Source of the DNA: UBA1067 sp051884805
GTDB taxonomy: Bacteria > Verrucomicrobiota > Kiritimatiellia > RFP12 > UBA1067
Length of the DNA stretch: 64,000 nt
Assembly (NCBI GenBank): GCA_051884805.1
Contig: JBJEWA010000140.1
Span: forward strand, 1-64,000
Direction of reading: 5' to 3'
Shown here: piece by piece, positions 18,301 to 26,279 of the stretch
How the letters are laid out: each line of letters opens with the position of its first letter
Numbering within the stretch: position 1 is the first letter of the stretch
Translations under genes and position numbers: made by a program
Notes under the pieces: generated by a model
Databases searched by the model: none
What the model was told of the DNA's origin: nothing
What the model saw: the letters and a program-made list of their open reading frames with translations, nothing else

Positions 18301-18441
18301 TTCGTCGGCGGTCAGGGCGCGGTCTTCGTCAACCCTCAACGTCAACGCCTGAACGCCACCCGTCAGGGCAACGACAGACAGCCCGAACAGAAACTTGCGC
18401 CAATCGGGGTGAAACGCGGTTCGGCTTGATGTATCACGCAT
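15367..18441 (-). CDS. Secreted autotransporter-type beta-strand repeat protein
   Basis: 1024 residues. The signal peptide lies around residues 14-32 (WRKFLFGLSVVALTGGVQA). The remainder is rich in Gly, Thr, Val and Asn with repeated beta-strand units such as LVKEGAGVLTTDGLTGFKGTITVRSGGAI and GLVKRGVGILELRSVCTYAGPTTVEAGIL, the passenger-type repeats annotated as autotransporter-associated. I see no C-terminal beta-barrel; it ends in LGLLVR, so it may be released or held by other means. ATG at 18441 is chosen for its AAGGAG. It follows the beta-helix/esterase gene by 31 nt and is probably in its operon, under the divergent XylR-like regulator. A surface adhesin or glycan-binding role is inference only. 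Confidence 0.75.
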   Translation of the reverse strand: MRDTSSRTAFHPDWRKFLFGLSVVALTGGVQALTLRVDEDRALTADEMSTLNGGSETELVKEGAGVLTTDGLTGFKGTITVRSGGAIRITSADGLGKSGTVVNIESGSSLLVYNGTQNAISLAGVEVRIAGSGHDGAGAVQLSGENQNYLFYKLTLTDDAKMGGAKNWGSINTGSGSIIDFGGHTLTNATGCMWRFGQMLNPGDVIQTAGSVQATGGCGFIGGDAHEFVLDGGTLSLYDWRIPCTWTLHVKRTTNVHPGSGTDKELSNVWSGPTILDEGVAFGVGSSAAQTKGFQMTLGGKVSGAGQLVVYNLATINLLSENTFTGGVAMGNSGSICAAVDGSLPVIDGSVTLPALTASCRVYLRAKSASNPDGWTSEHLNQYLTSGICQYCIVDTPEDERIDLGTPASCYNALLSTGAGFSITGSDDAASPVVMATSCVRRGLLTLDDGFFSFHDESGQGGTVSVSSDYGITPIARLVFGENYRGVLQGATTPRVINVGCTPGTVGIVDVRDGAVLTNGFGCGFVTYNDAAKMTDGQIAAGAVYQRGGEVAAVEKTSVNLADNGGYGYYELQQGCLYANYPMAVGGRNGIGIFRQNGGEWKMGANSVNLGAGGTGVVYQAAGTFTTITQDISLGNTSGTGCDDTFHPFANWTIAGTAQTETRNFYGGAHSNFKSYLNLIDGGTLYANNIHKRETGYLPSTAAVTELVNNDFYVNFNGGVFRRRLQDNLFNADHLPTRVTVYPKGAIFRVDGNKDTLAYVSAPLLAPGAGNGVTAVACPETTDYVGAPFVEIVGDGQGATAVALFDVEQNSVTNVVVTSPGWGYTEATAVFTGGGCKGSVVTACTLGDVSGGGLVKRGVGILELRSVCTYAGPTTVEAGILRQTVEGAIPAGTKLVLQQGATLDLNNLAATFSGVGGTGGAVKNGDLVLTGVLELSARKFIDRETTAIDGVLDLTGVAQLKMTDTAVLTEEASTLRSSYLLKATSIRYPAQPFEIVGVPNQWKIACTSTGIRLAPNRGLGLLVR

Positions 18442-18472
18442 GAATGTTCTCCTTCGTTGTACTTGATTACGA

Positions 18473-21400
18473 TTACATTTCCGCGCTCGACGAAGCAGAC
18501 CGCCGAAGATCCGTCCGTCCCCAGAACGGGGATGCGGGCAGGCCCTCGCGGTTGTAGAGATTGGCCTTGCCGAGAGGCACGGCCTCATAGGCATAACGAA
18601 CCGCCGTCGGCTCGGCCACCTCCGGCGACGAAACGACGACCGTCGGTCCGTCGATCCGCGCCGTGGCCGGATGCCACACGCCGTCGATGCCGGCGATCAC
18701 GAACCCCTTCAGCTCCGCAACCGGCCTCGGCATCACGACCGGCGCGTCCGGATCCTTTTCGGCAGCCATCAGACCGCTACCGACATGGTCGAAAGCGATG
18801 CGCAGGGACTTCCGCTCGCGAACGACATCACGGAACAGCGGACCTGACGCGACGAGGTCCGAACGCCCGTAGACATCGCGAAGCGCCCACCGCGCGAAGC
18901 GCTCGCCGACGTCAAGCTTATTGCGGAAATGAATGTCCTTCTCGTTGCCGACGTCGAAGGTCACGACGAGACCCGAATGCGGCAGCCGCCGGTGCATTTC
19001 GAGCTGCACGTCCCGCATCGTCTCGAAGCCCTGCTTCGGCGCATCAAGCGCCGTGCTGACGTGTGTCCACTGCGGATCGCGCCAGGACGAAAGCTGCGCA
19101 AGGTAGAACGGCAGCTTGCGTCCCCACATCGTCCGCCAGTGATCGACCATTGTCGCCAATTTCTCCCGGTAGCGAACGGCGCCCCAGTTCGCCTCGCCCT
19201 GATACCAGAGCGCACCGGCAATGCGCATCGGCGCAAGGGGACGCACCATGGCGAGGTCCTGGCCCCCGCCCGGCAGAAACTGATCAATCGAACACCCGCC
19301 CCAATTGTCGTCGACAATGCCAATCGGCACGCCCGTCTCCCGGTTGACCGCCCGGGCGAAATAATAGCCGATTGCAGAGACAGGCCCGAGCGCCTTCTCG
19401 CCGACGCAGACGCGCCACGGCAGACAGGCGACGTCCTCAACGACGTTCGTCGCGCGGACCTTGGCGATTTTCAGATGACGGATGCCGGGGTATTTCGCCG
19501 ACTCGGCGAAAGCCTCCGCTTCGCCGATGACGTGCGCACCGAAGGGCCACTCCATATTGCTCTGTCCGGAACACATCCAGACATCACCCACGAGCACGTC
19601 CTCGAAGACAAGGCCGTCGTCCCCGCCGACGATGGTCAGGCGCATTCCCTGTGACGAAGCCGGCTGCGCGGGCAATTCGACCCGCCAGGCACCTTCCGCC
19701 CCGACAACCGTCTGGGCCTTTGTGCCGCGAAAGCGGACGAGCAGACGATCACCCGGAGTTCCGAATCCCCAAACCGGAATCGGACGGTCACGCTGCACGA
19801 CCATGTGATTCGAGAAGACGCCGGCCGGACGTATCTCGCGGAAATGGACGTCGGCGACGTTCTGGAGGCGCACACGGTCGGACACGCGGCCCGATGCCGT
19901 CCGGATGTCGTTGTGGCGCAACGTGAGGTCCGTACACCCCAATACGTCAATGCCGATCGACGCATGCTCAATGCGGTTCGAGATGAAGGAAATGTTGCGG
20001 TGCGAATCCGCGAGCAGACAGCCGCCCTTCTTGCCCGGCGTGCCGCCGACCCAGATCGCCGTGCCGCGGCCGGACCGCACGATGCGATTGTTGCGCACCA
20101 TGACGTTCTTGCCGCAACTCGCCTCCAGCCAGATATAGCTCATCGAAATCTTGATGCCGAGATCGAACGGCGCCTCGATCAGGTTGTCTTCGACGATTCC
20201 ATCCGAGGCCTGCACGATGATTCCGCGCGCACGCGCACGGCCGAAGCGGTTGCCCTTGACGACAAAACCGTTGCTCGTCCGCCGGTTCGAACAGATGATG
20301 GCGCCGCGCGCGAGATCAATCGGGCGGTCGAACGTGATGCGTCGCCCTAAATTCGCGGTCTTCGGAACGCCGGGCCACATGCGCTGGCGGAGGAGAAAAT
20401 CCATTTCATCCTGCGTCGTCCCCCTGTCCGGCACAATCGCCGTCACCGTCGCATCGGGCAGGCACCGCCCCTCCCATGTCATCACTTGAACGGTGTCGCC
20501 CGGCTCGATCTTCAACGCCTGGCCGCTCCCGACGACGCGATAGTCCCGATCCGCCCCCTCCATAACGACGGCATACCAGCCGCTCACGTTGATGCAGTCG
20601 TCGCAATGATAGCGAGCGGTGCAATCGATGACGCGAAAGCCCTGAATCGACCCGCGGCAATTGAACGCGTCGTGATTGCCGCTACGAAGGCGTTTCAGCC
20701 CTCTCCGGGCAAAATCCCTCTCTGGCGGACAGCGATCCAGCACGCAGCGCATATAGGTGTTGGCCGTGCCGGCGATATCCATGAAACCGACGCCCATCGG
20801 TGTCGAATAGACCGTCACGTCCTCCAGCGTACAGGTCACGCAATCCTGCATCCATGTCGCCGCCCATTCAACCGGGCGCGTCATGTCCTTGATGCTCCAG
20901 ACCGCGATGTCCCCGACCTCGCCGCGACGATCCGTTCCGCCCGTAATGCGATAGGTGTCGGGACCTGTCCGCCGGACGGCGATGTGATCCAGATAGCGCA
21001 TCGGATTCTTGAGTTCCAGCGTCTCCTTGTCGTACGCCTGCACGGGCCAGATCTCGGCGCAGCCCCTGCCGTCCGGATCGTCCGGACACGGATAGCCCGC
21101 GATAACGCGCACGTCCCAGCTCTTCTCGGCGTCAACCTGCTCGATCACCGCCTGCGTGAACGGCAACGTCTCGTAATCGATTGTCAGGTTCTTGACGGTG
21201 ACGTTCGTACACGCCGAAAGTCGGAGCATCTGCGAACGCACCTTGCCAATCAACTCGCCCCCCTGGAAGTCGATCGTCACATCACGCTGCCCGTGAAGCG
21301 ACAAATAAACCGTCCGATTCGTCGGCAAGTTGACGAAATAGCGGTCCTTCGGCACCACGACACGCTTCTCCCCGCGGGCAAGGGCTTCATTGACGTACAG

Positions 21401-21484
21401 AATCGGGTCAATCGCCTCCGCCCAACCAACAGCAACCGAAAGCGAGAGGGACATGAGGACCCATGTTGTGATTCGTTCAAGCAT
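18473..21484 (-). CDS. Secreted beta-helix / sialate O-acetylesterase fusion
   Basis: 1003 residues with an N-terminal signal (LMSLSLSVAVGWAEA). About 30-550 is a right-handed parallel beta-helix with repeated short strands (NVTVKNLTIDY, GFVVKGNRFG, NVMVRNNRI, HRNISFISNRIEH). An Asp pair in CDDCINVSG (295-296) recalls the catalytic Asp pair of GH110 alpha-galactosidases, though I cannot assign that family firmly. About 551-630 is the Ig-like leader of SASA esterases (FSNHMVVQRDRPIPVWG). About 631-960 is the SGNH esterase: Ser642 in GQSNMEW, WYQGEAN at 760-766, Asp850-x-His852. It would deacetylate and possibly trim O-acetylated host glycans. Divergent from the XylR-like regulator at 21600. 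Confidence 0.85.
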   Translation of the reverse strand: MLERITTWVLMSLSLSVAVGWAEAIDPILYVNEALARGEKRVVVPKDRYFVNLPTNRTVYLSLHGQRDVTIDFQGGELIGKVRSQMLRLSACTNVTVKNLTIDYETLPFTQAVIEQVDAEKSWDVRVIAGYPCPDDPDGRGCAEIWPVQAYDKETLELKNPMRYLDHIAVRRTGPDTYRITGGTDRRGEVGDIAVWSIKDMTRPVEWAATWMQDCVTCTLEDVTVYSTPMGVGFMDIAGTANTYMRCVLDRCPPERDFARRGLKRLRSGNHDAFNCRGSIQGFRVIDCTARYHCDDCINVSGWYAVVMEGADRDYRVVGSGQALKIEPGDTVQVMTWEGRCLPDATVTAIVPDRGTTQDEMDFLLRQRMWPGVPKTANLGRRITFDRPIDLARGAIICSNRRTSNGFVVKGNRFGRARARGIIVQASDGIVEDNLIEAPFDLGIKISMSYIWLEASCGKNVMVRNNRIVRSGRGTAIWVGGTPGKKGGCLLADSHRNISFISNRIEHASIGIDVLGCTDLTLRHNDIRTASGRVSDRVRLQNVADVHFREIRPAGVFSNHMVVQRDRPIPVWGFGTPGDRLLVRFRGTKAQTVVGAEGAWRVELPAQPASSQGMRLTIVGGDDGLVFEDVLVGDVWMCSGQSNMEWPFGAHVIGEAEAFAESAKYPGIRHLKIAKVRATNVVEDVACLPWRVCVGEKALGPVSAIGYYFARAVNRETGVPIGIVDDNWGGCSIDQFLPGGGQDLAMVRPLAPMRIAGALWYQGEANWGAVRYREKLATMVDHWRTMWGRKLPFYLAQLSSWRDPQWTHVSTALDAPKQGFETMRDVQLEMHRRLPHSGLVVTFDVGNEKDIHFRNKLDVGERFARWALRDVYGRSDLVASGPLFRDVVRERKSLRIAFDHVGSGLMAAEKDPDAPVVMPRPVAELKGFVIAGIDGVWHPATARIDGPTVVVSSPEVAEPTAVRYAYEAVPLGKANLYNREGLPASPFWGRTDLRRSASSSAEM

Positions 21485-21504
21485 GCTTAACAGTTCCGCT
21501 TATT

Positions 21505-21531
21505 TGACGGCATTTTATCAAATAGCCGTCA
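21505..21531. promoter_or_regulatory. Inverted repeat over the beta-helix/esterase promoter
   Basis: TGACGGC and GCCGTCA form a perfect 7-bp inverted repeat with a 13-bp spacer. A plausible promoter for the esterase gene, TTGTCC (21536-21541) and TAAAAT (21512-21517) with 18 bp between, has its -10 inside this repeat. This suggests an operator that controls access of RNA polymerase. Confidence 0.5.
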
Positions 21532-21550
21532 GTTTGGACAATCCTTCTGC

Positions 21551-21588
21551 CGAATGATTACGCCATCAATAAGCGAATGATTACGCCA
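21551..21588. repeat. Two direct repeats CGAATGATTACGCCA (probable regulator sites)
   Basis: The 15-bp sequence occurs identically at 21551-21565 and 21574-21588, a 23-bp period (about two helical turns). The pair lies just upstream of the predicted -35 of the beta-helix/esterase promoter and over the -35 region of the divergent regulator gene. Tandem direct sites on one face of the helix are how AraC-type regulators usually bind, which matches the regulator encoded alongside. Confidence 0.65.
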
Positions 21589-21595
21589 AATTTGA

Positions 21596-21601
21596 TATAA
21601 T
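21596..21601 (+). promoter_or_regulatory. -10 box (TATAAT) of the XylR-like regulator
   Basis: TATAAT ends 7 nt before the ATG at 21609 and overlaps an in-frame ATG at 21600. A transcript from it would begin at or next to the 21609 codon, so that start would be leaderless. Confidence 0.55.
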
Positions 21602-22820
21602 GTCACTGATGCGTCCCCCAACAGACCAATACCTTTCGCCCAAGCGCGTGCTCCTGGCAATCCCCACGTCGGGAGCGGACGGACGCGCCCGGATATCCGG
21701 CATCAACCGTTGGCTCAGCGAAGGACACGATTGGGATACGGTCATCATTCGAACCCGTGAAGACTTCACCGTCAAAGCCGTGACCGACGAAATGTCCCAT
21801 GGCCTTGACGGTGCCATCATCGGCATGCCTTACAATCTCGATGTTGGCCAGCTCATCATCCAGACCGACTTGCCGCTGGCAATCATGACGACAGCGCTGA
21901 CGGAACGCACACTTGCGAATCGCCCGAAAACCGTTTTCGCCCTGATTGACAACCGGGAGCTTGGACGTACGGCGGCGACTTACTTCCGGTCGCTCGGACG
22001 CTTCGCCGCCTATGCCTACGTTCACGACGCCCGACACAGCAGTTGGTCTGAAGAGCGGCTGGCCGGTTTTATGTCCATTCATCCGGACTGTCAGATCTTC
22101 ATCGGAGAGCGCGAAAGCGACAATACCATCGACCGACTCAAGAACGAACAGCTCGCCGCGTTTCTTTCCGACCTGCCGCACCCCACGGCACTTCTTGCCG
22201 CCAACGACATCATCGCCGAGCAGGTCCTCGCCGCCTGTCGCGCACAGGGGCTTCGCGTACCCAATGACATCTCCGTCATGGGCATCGACAACGATACGGT
22301 GACCTGCACGGCGGCGCGACCGGCGCTCTCAAGCCTCGAGCCGAACTTCAACGAGGCTGGTTATCGCGCGGCCATGATGCTGGACGCGCTCATGCACGGC
22401 CGACAACTGCGGCGATGGACAAAACAGCCAGGCGTTCTACGCACGGTCGAAAGAGATTCGACGCAACGGATCGCCCCCGCCTCCAGACTCGTGCGCGATG
22501 CGCTCGACTTCATCGAAGTCAACGCCTGTCTCGGCATCAAGCCGTCCGACGTCATCAACAATCTGCGCGTCTCCCGTTCGCTGGCCAATCTGCGCTTCCG
22601 CGAGCTGACGGGAAAGTCCATCGGCCAGGTGCTGACGGAACGCCGCCTGGCAGAATGCGAGCGGCTGCTTCGGACGACAGACTGGAAGTTCATCCGAATC
22701 GCCGAGTCAGTCGGCTACGCCAACCCCGACATTCTGCGCAATCTTTTCCGATCACGGCATGGAATCGGCCCGACCCGCTGGCGCGCGAAGGAACGTCGCG
22801 GCGACGCACTTCCTACCTGA
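21600..22820 (+). CDS. XylR-like transcriptional regulator (sugar-binding + AraC HTH)
   Basis: 406 residues. About 15-285 is a periplasmic-binding-protein-like ligand domain of the LacI/XylR type (KRVLLAIPTSGADGRARISG, LLAANDIIAEQVLAACRAQG, ISVMGIDND). About 295-400 is an AraC-type DNA-binding domain (FRELTGKSIGQVLTERRLAECERLLRTTDW, then IAESVGYANPDILRNLFRSRHG). There is no N-terminal LacI helix-turn-helix. It most likely senses a sugar released from the glycan targeted by the divergent esterase operon. Start is uncertain: ATG 21600 has no ribosome site and overlaps a TATAAT; ATG 21609 would be leaderless. One of only two plus-strand genes in the window. Confidence 0.9.
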   Translation: MSLMRPPTDQYLSPKRVLLAIPTSGADGRARISGINRWLSEGHDWDTVIIRTREDFTVKAVTDEMSHGLDGAIIGMPYNLDVGQLIIQTDLPLAIMTTALTERTLANRPKTVFALIDNRELGRTAATYFRSLGRFAAYAYVHDARHSSWSEERLAGFMSIHPDCQIFIGERESDNTIDRLKNEQLAAFLSDLPHPTALLAANDIIAEQVLAACRAQGLRVPNDISVMGIDNDTVTCTAARPALSSLEPNFNEAGYRAAMMLDALMHGRQLRRWTKQPGVLRTVERDSTQRIAPASRLVRDALDFIEVNACLGIKPSDVINNLRVSRSLANLRFRELTGKSIGQVLTERRLAECERLLRTTDWKFIRIAESVGYANPDILRNLFRSRHGIGPTRWRAKERRGDALPT

Positions 22821-23353
22821 TAATTCGCACACCGACGGAATTAGTGAATGAGGGGGACAGCCCCTCGGTAAAACGAGGAAAAACGAGGGGACAGGCCCTC
22901 GGGGAGGTGTGGAAAAATGGCGGAATACTGGCGGATTTTATCGCTTATCTTGAGGGCGGGGCTATCTGCATATCACAATGCGGATTCTTTGCGCAAGCGC
23001 GGATGAAACCGCTTCCGGATGGTGAGAATGAGGGGACAGGCCCTCGGCGAGGTGTGGAAAAATGGCGGAATAGTGGCGGATTTTATCGCTTATCGTGAGG
23101 GCGGGGCTATCTGCATATCACAATGCGGATTCTTTGCGCAAGCGCGGATGAAATCGCTTCCGGATGAAGTGAACGGCAGCATCAGAATCCCCGGGAGGAG
23201 CGTTTCAACGGCACGAAGTCGGATAAACGGACGCAATGAGGGTTCTCCTGCAGAGAACGGCTGGTTTGCGGCTGAACGGCCGTCAGCGTACGATCAGGCG
23301 GGCGACCCCTACTTGAGTTTGAACCCGCTCACGCTACGGGATGGTGCGCTCGC
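22821..23353. other. Repeat-bearing intergenic region
   Basis: 533 bp between the convergent ends of the regulator and the MATE gene. It carries the tandem repeat at 22885-23166 and a small hairpin GAGGGG-GACAG-CCCCTC just before it (about 22850-22866). The segment 23167-23353 shows nothing I can assign. Frames open across the repeats have no start signal or family resemblance and are not called as genes. Confidence 0.7.
22885..23166. repeat. Tandem 145-bp repeat, two copies, REP-like
   Basis: Two copies start at 22885 and 23030. About 137 bp of each unit is almost identical, with four differences by my count. Each begins with the foldback GAGGGGACAGGCCCTCGG and contains GGCGGATTTTATCGCTTATC. 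A degenerate third head (GAGGGGGACAGCCCCTCGG) lies about 35 bp earlier. Short hairpin heads of this kind resemble REP/MITE-type elements mobilised by Y1 transposases; no transposase is present. Confidence 0.75.
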
Positions 23354-24841
23354 CTATTCAACTACGACTCGCCCGGTCGCCCGCCGGACAAGCTCGTCCC
23401 GCTGCCGGACGCGCGACAGGAATCGGACGTGCAGCCAGAACGGGGGGATCGTCGCCAGCTGGCAAATGACGTCCGAAACCGGAAGCGCGAGCCAGATCGC
23501 CAGGACGGCGTCGGACATGACGTGCGGCAGGATCCAGATGCACGGGATGAGGATGACGCCCTGCCGCAGCGTCGAAAGGAAGATGGCCGTGCGCGGATGC
23601 CCGATGGACTGGTAGTAGGTCGTCGCCAGCACGTTGATGCCGATGCACCAGATCATGCAGTTGGCGATCGTCAGGTCGTGGGCGGCGATGCCGAGCAGCG
23701 TCGGATTGTCAGCGGACACGAACAGCCGCGCCAGCAACCTCGGGAACGGGGGTACGACCTGCACGGCGCAGGCGAGAACGCAGAGAACGGTCACCGCCCA
23801 GAAGCCGAGCTTCAGCGCCTCCTTCACGCGGCGGAAGTTCCGCGCCCCCCAGTTGTAGCCGAAGATCGGCTGCAGCCCCTGCTCCGCGCCGAGAATCGGC
23901 ATCATCGTCAGGATCATCACGCTTTGAAAAACGCCCAACGAGGCGATCTGCGTCGTCGCCGTCGCCTCGTCCGCCGCCCATTTTCCGAAAGCCGCCGCCA
24001 GCGAGACGTTGATGGCCGCGTCGAGCAGGTTCTGGAGGAACGGCGCCAGCCCGATGGACGACGTCCGCCAGAGATACTCGCGATAAAGCCCGATGCGCCG
24101 CCACCGCAGGCGCACCACAGTCCGTCCGGTCAGGTAGTAGCCGACCGCCCAGAGGAAGCTGCAGCCCATCGCGACGTTCGTCGCCCACGCCGCGCCCTCG
24201 ATGCCCCCCGGGGTTATCAGGTACGCCGTCCGGTGCGCGAGAAACGCCGGCGCCGGAAGGCCGAAGATGAAGAGCGGATCGAGGACGATGTTGACGCCGA
24301 ACCCGACGGCCAGCGACAGCATCGACTTGACGGCGCCGCCCTCGGCCCGCGTCAGGGCCGAAAGGCCGAAGGCGAGATGCGAGAACAGGTGGGAGAAGAC
24401 GACGGTCCGCAGGTACGAGCGCGCCTCGGCAAAGGCCTCCGGGGAGACTTTCGCCCCGCCGCACCAGCCCAGCACCATATCCGCGTTCAGGAAGACGAGC
24501 GGCGGCAGGACGAAGAAGAACAGGAGCTTGATGGCGATCAACTCGCCGACCAGCTTCTCGCAGCCGGCGAAGTCGTTTTCGCCGAGCTTGATCGACAGGA
24601 CGGACGCGTGCCCCGCGCCGACGAAGACGCCGAACGCCCCGAAGAGCATCATCACCGGGAAGGTCAGCGTGAGGCCCGCCATCGCCGCCTCGCCGCATCC
24701 CTGCCCGATGTAAAAGCGGTCGACGACGGCATAGAGCGCGTTCAGCGTCATCGCGACCAGCGCCGGCCACGAATACTTCAAAAGAAGACGCCCGAGAGAC
24801 CCCCGGGCGAGTTCTTCCAGACTTGCGACCTTCCTCTGCAT
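23354..24841 (-). CDS. MATE family multidrug/metabolite exporter
   Basis: Inner-membrane Na+/H+ antiporter-type efflux protein of 495 residues with about 12 transmembrane helices in two halves. The first half has ALYAVVDRFYIGQGCGEAAMAGLTLTFPVMM and the second LGVFQSVMILTMMPILGAEQGLQPIFGYNWGARN, both conserved MATE signatures. It is nearest to the MepA-like branch, but the substrate cannot be deduced. It starts 6 nt after the LRR lipoprotein stop and is the last gene of the dCMP deaminase-tpiA-LRR-MATE run. Confidence 0.92.
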   Translation of the reverse strand: MQRKVASLEELARGSLGRLLLKYSWPALVAMTLNALYAVVDRFYIGQGCGEAAMAGLTLTFPVMMLFGAFGVFVGAGHASVLSIKLGENDFAGCEKLVGELIAIKLLFFFVLPPLVFLNADMVLGWCGGAKVSPEAFAEARSYLRTVVFSHLFSHLAFGLSALTRAEGGAVKSMLSLAVGFGVNIVLDPLFIFGLPAPAFLAHRTAYLITPGGIEGAAWATNVAMGCSFLWAVGYYLTGRTVVRLRWRRIGLYREYLWRTSSIGLAPFLQNLLDAAINVSLAAAFGKWAADEATATTQIASLGVFQSVMILTMMPILGAEQGLQPIFGYNWGARNFRRVKEALKLGFWAVTVLCVLACAVQVVPPFPRLLARLFVSADNPTLLGIAAHDLTIANCMIWCIGINVLATTYYQSIGHPRTAIFLSTLRQGVILIPCIWILPHVMSDAVLAIWLALPVSDVICQLATIPPFWLHVRFLSRVRQRDELVRRATGRVVVE

Positions 24842-24847
24842 GCCCGG

Positions 24848-25495
24848 CTAGAAGACCACCGCGACATCCGGCAGTTCCCTGCGGATGCGCGCCATTTCGG
24901 CCGCCGGGAGATTGAGGTCGCCGAGCTGCAGCGACTGCAGTTTCTTCCAGCCGTCAAGGTTCTCCGGCAGCTTCGTCACCTGCGTGCGGGAGAAGGAGAG
25001 GTTCTTCAGCCCCCGCTTCTCCGCCAGCCAGGCGGGAATCTCCTTCAGGGGATTGCCGGAAAGATCGACGTCAGTCAGGGACGGCAGGTCCTTCAGCGTC
25101 GCGGGAACGCTTGTCAGCCGGTTGTTCCGCAGATAGATGCGCCGCAGCTTGACCAGGCCCTTCAGGTCCGGCAATGCCGTCAGCCGGTTGTCGTTGAGCC
25201 GCAGCCACTTGAGATTGACGAGCTTCTCGACGCCGTCCGCCTTCTCCAGCTGATTGCGGTCGAGATTCAGGTAATCCGCCGCGAGGACGACCTCGGGAAC
25301 GGCCTTCAGGCCCCTGTCGCTCAGGTAGACGCGGTTCTCGGCCGGAACCGACTTGTACGCCGGCTCCGGCTCGTTGAAGCAGCCGGCGAGCAGCAGCACG
25401 GGGAGGAGCAGGAGCGACGGCGGAAGGATTCCGCCGCAGCGCCATCTCCCCAAGCCGAGCGACCGCATTCCGCCCTCTCCCCTTCGCCGCCTCAC
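24848..25495 (-). CDS. Leucine-rich-repeat lipoprotein
   Basis: 215 residues. A lipoprotein signal ends in LLLPVLLLAGC, so the mature protein starts at a lipid-modified Cys. The body is a leucine-rich repeat of bacterial type with a period of about 22-23 (LVNLKWLRLNDNRLTALPD, LVKLRRIYLRNNRLTSVPA, LPSLTDVDLSGNPLKEIPA). Such domains bind proteins; the partner is unknown. Two starts are plausible: GTG 25495 (GGAGG 6 nt before, 16 nt after the tpiA stop) or ATG 25468 (AAGGGGAG). Operon position between tpiA and the MATE gene gives no functional hint. Confidence 0.82.
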   Translation of the reverse strand: MRRRRGEGGMRSLGLGRWRCGGILPPSLLLLPVLLLAGCFNEPEPAYKSVPAENRVYLSDRGLKAVPEVVLAADYLNLDRNQLEKADGVEKLVNLKWLRLNDNRLTALPDLKGLVKLRRIYLRNNRLTSVPATLKDLPSLTDVDLSGNPLKEIPAWLAEKRGLKNLSFSRTQVTKLPENLDGWKKLQSLQLGDLNLPAAEMARIRRELPDVAVVF

Positions 25496-25511
25496 GACCG
25501 CCCTCCGTGCG

Positions 25512-26279
25512 TCACTGCGCGGCCGCCGCAGCCGCGACGATGCCGGCGAAGTCGGCCGCCTTGAGGGCCGCGCCGCCGATGAGGCCGCCGTCGATGTCCT
25601 TCTTCGCGAGCAGTTCGGCCGCGTTGCCCGGCTTCATCGAGCCGCCGTACTGAATGCGGACCGTCTCGGCCGTCTCGGCGCCGACGAGCTTCGCCAGGGT
25701 CGCGCGGATGAGCGCGTGGACTTCCTGGGCCTGGTCGGGCGTGGCGGTCTTGCCGGTGCCGATCGCCCACACGGGTTCGTAGGCGATGACGAGCTTCGCG
25801 CAGTCGGCCGCCGTCACGTCCTTGAGTCCGACGTTCAGCTGACGCTCGATCACCTCGACGAGCTGGCCGGCCTCGCGCTCCTCAAGCGTCTCGCCAATGC
25901 ACATCATGCAGGTCAGCCCTGCGGCAATCGCGGCACGCGTGCGGAGGTTGACCGTCTCGTCGGTCTCGCCGAAATACTGGCGGCGCTCGCTGTGGCCGGT
26001 GATGACGTACTTGCAGCCAGCATCGACGATCATGCCCGTCGAAATCTCGCCCGTATACGCGCCGGACTCCTTCCAGTGGCAGTTCTCGGTGCCGATGCCG
26101 ACTTGCGTACCCGCAGCGGCGGCCACGGCGGCCGGGACGTCGATCGCCGGCGTGCAGCACACGACCTCGACGTTCGCATAGTCCTTCGTCGCCTCGGCGA
26201 CGGCCTTGACCAAGGCCGCCGTCTCCGACGGCTTGACGTTCATCTTCCAGTTGCCAGCGATGATCTTCTTCCTGCTCAT
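25512..26279 (-). CDS. tpiA: Triosephosphate isomerase
   Basis: Glycolytic isomerase of 255 residues, normal length. All catalytic elements are present: AGNWKMN (Asn, Lys), VITGHSERR (catalytic His), IAYEPVWAIGTGKTAT (catalytic Glu and the flexible loop 6) and YGGSMKPGNA for phosphate binding. The ATG at 26279 overlaps the dCMP deaminase stop (ATGA) and has AAGGAAGG upstream; the frame is open beyond it only as a shadow of the upstream gene. Confidence 0.97.
   Translation of the reverse strand: MSRKKIIAGNWKMNVKPSETAALVKAVAEATKDYANVEVVCCTPAIDVPAAVAAAAGTQVGIGTENCHWKESGAYTGEISTGMIVDAGCKYVITGHSERRQYFGETDETVNLRTRAAIAAGLTCMMCIGETLEEREAGQLVEVIERQLNVGLKDVTAADCAKLVIAYEPVWAIGTGKTATPDQAQEVHALIRATLAKLVGAETAETVRIQYGGSMKPGNAAELLAKKDIDGGLIGGAALKAADFAGIVAAAAAAQ

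Noticed and set aside
15238..18429. Plus-strand open frame of about 1060 codons opposite the beta-strand repeat gene
   Set aside because: The minus strand has a signal peptide, ribosome site and repeat structure; the plus-strand translation has none.
22885..23166. Repeat array considered as a CRISPR
   Set aside because: Only two units of about 145 bp with nearly the whole unit conserved; no short repeats with unique spacers and no cas genes.
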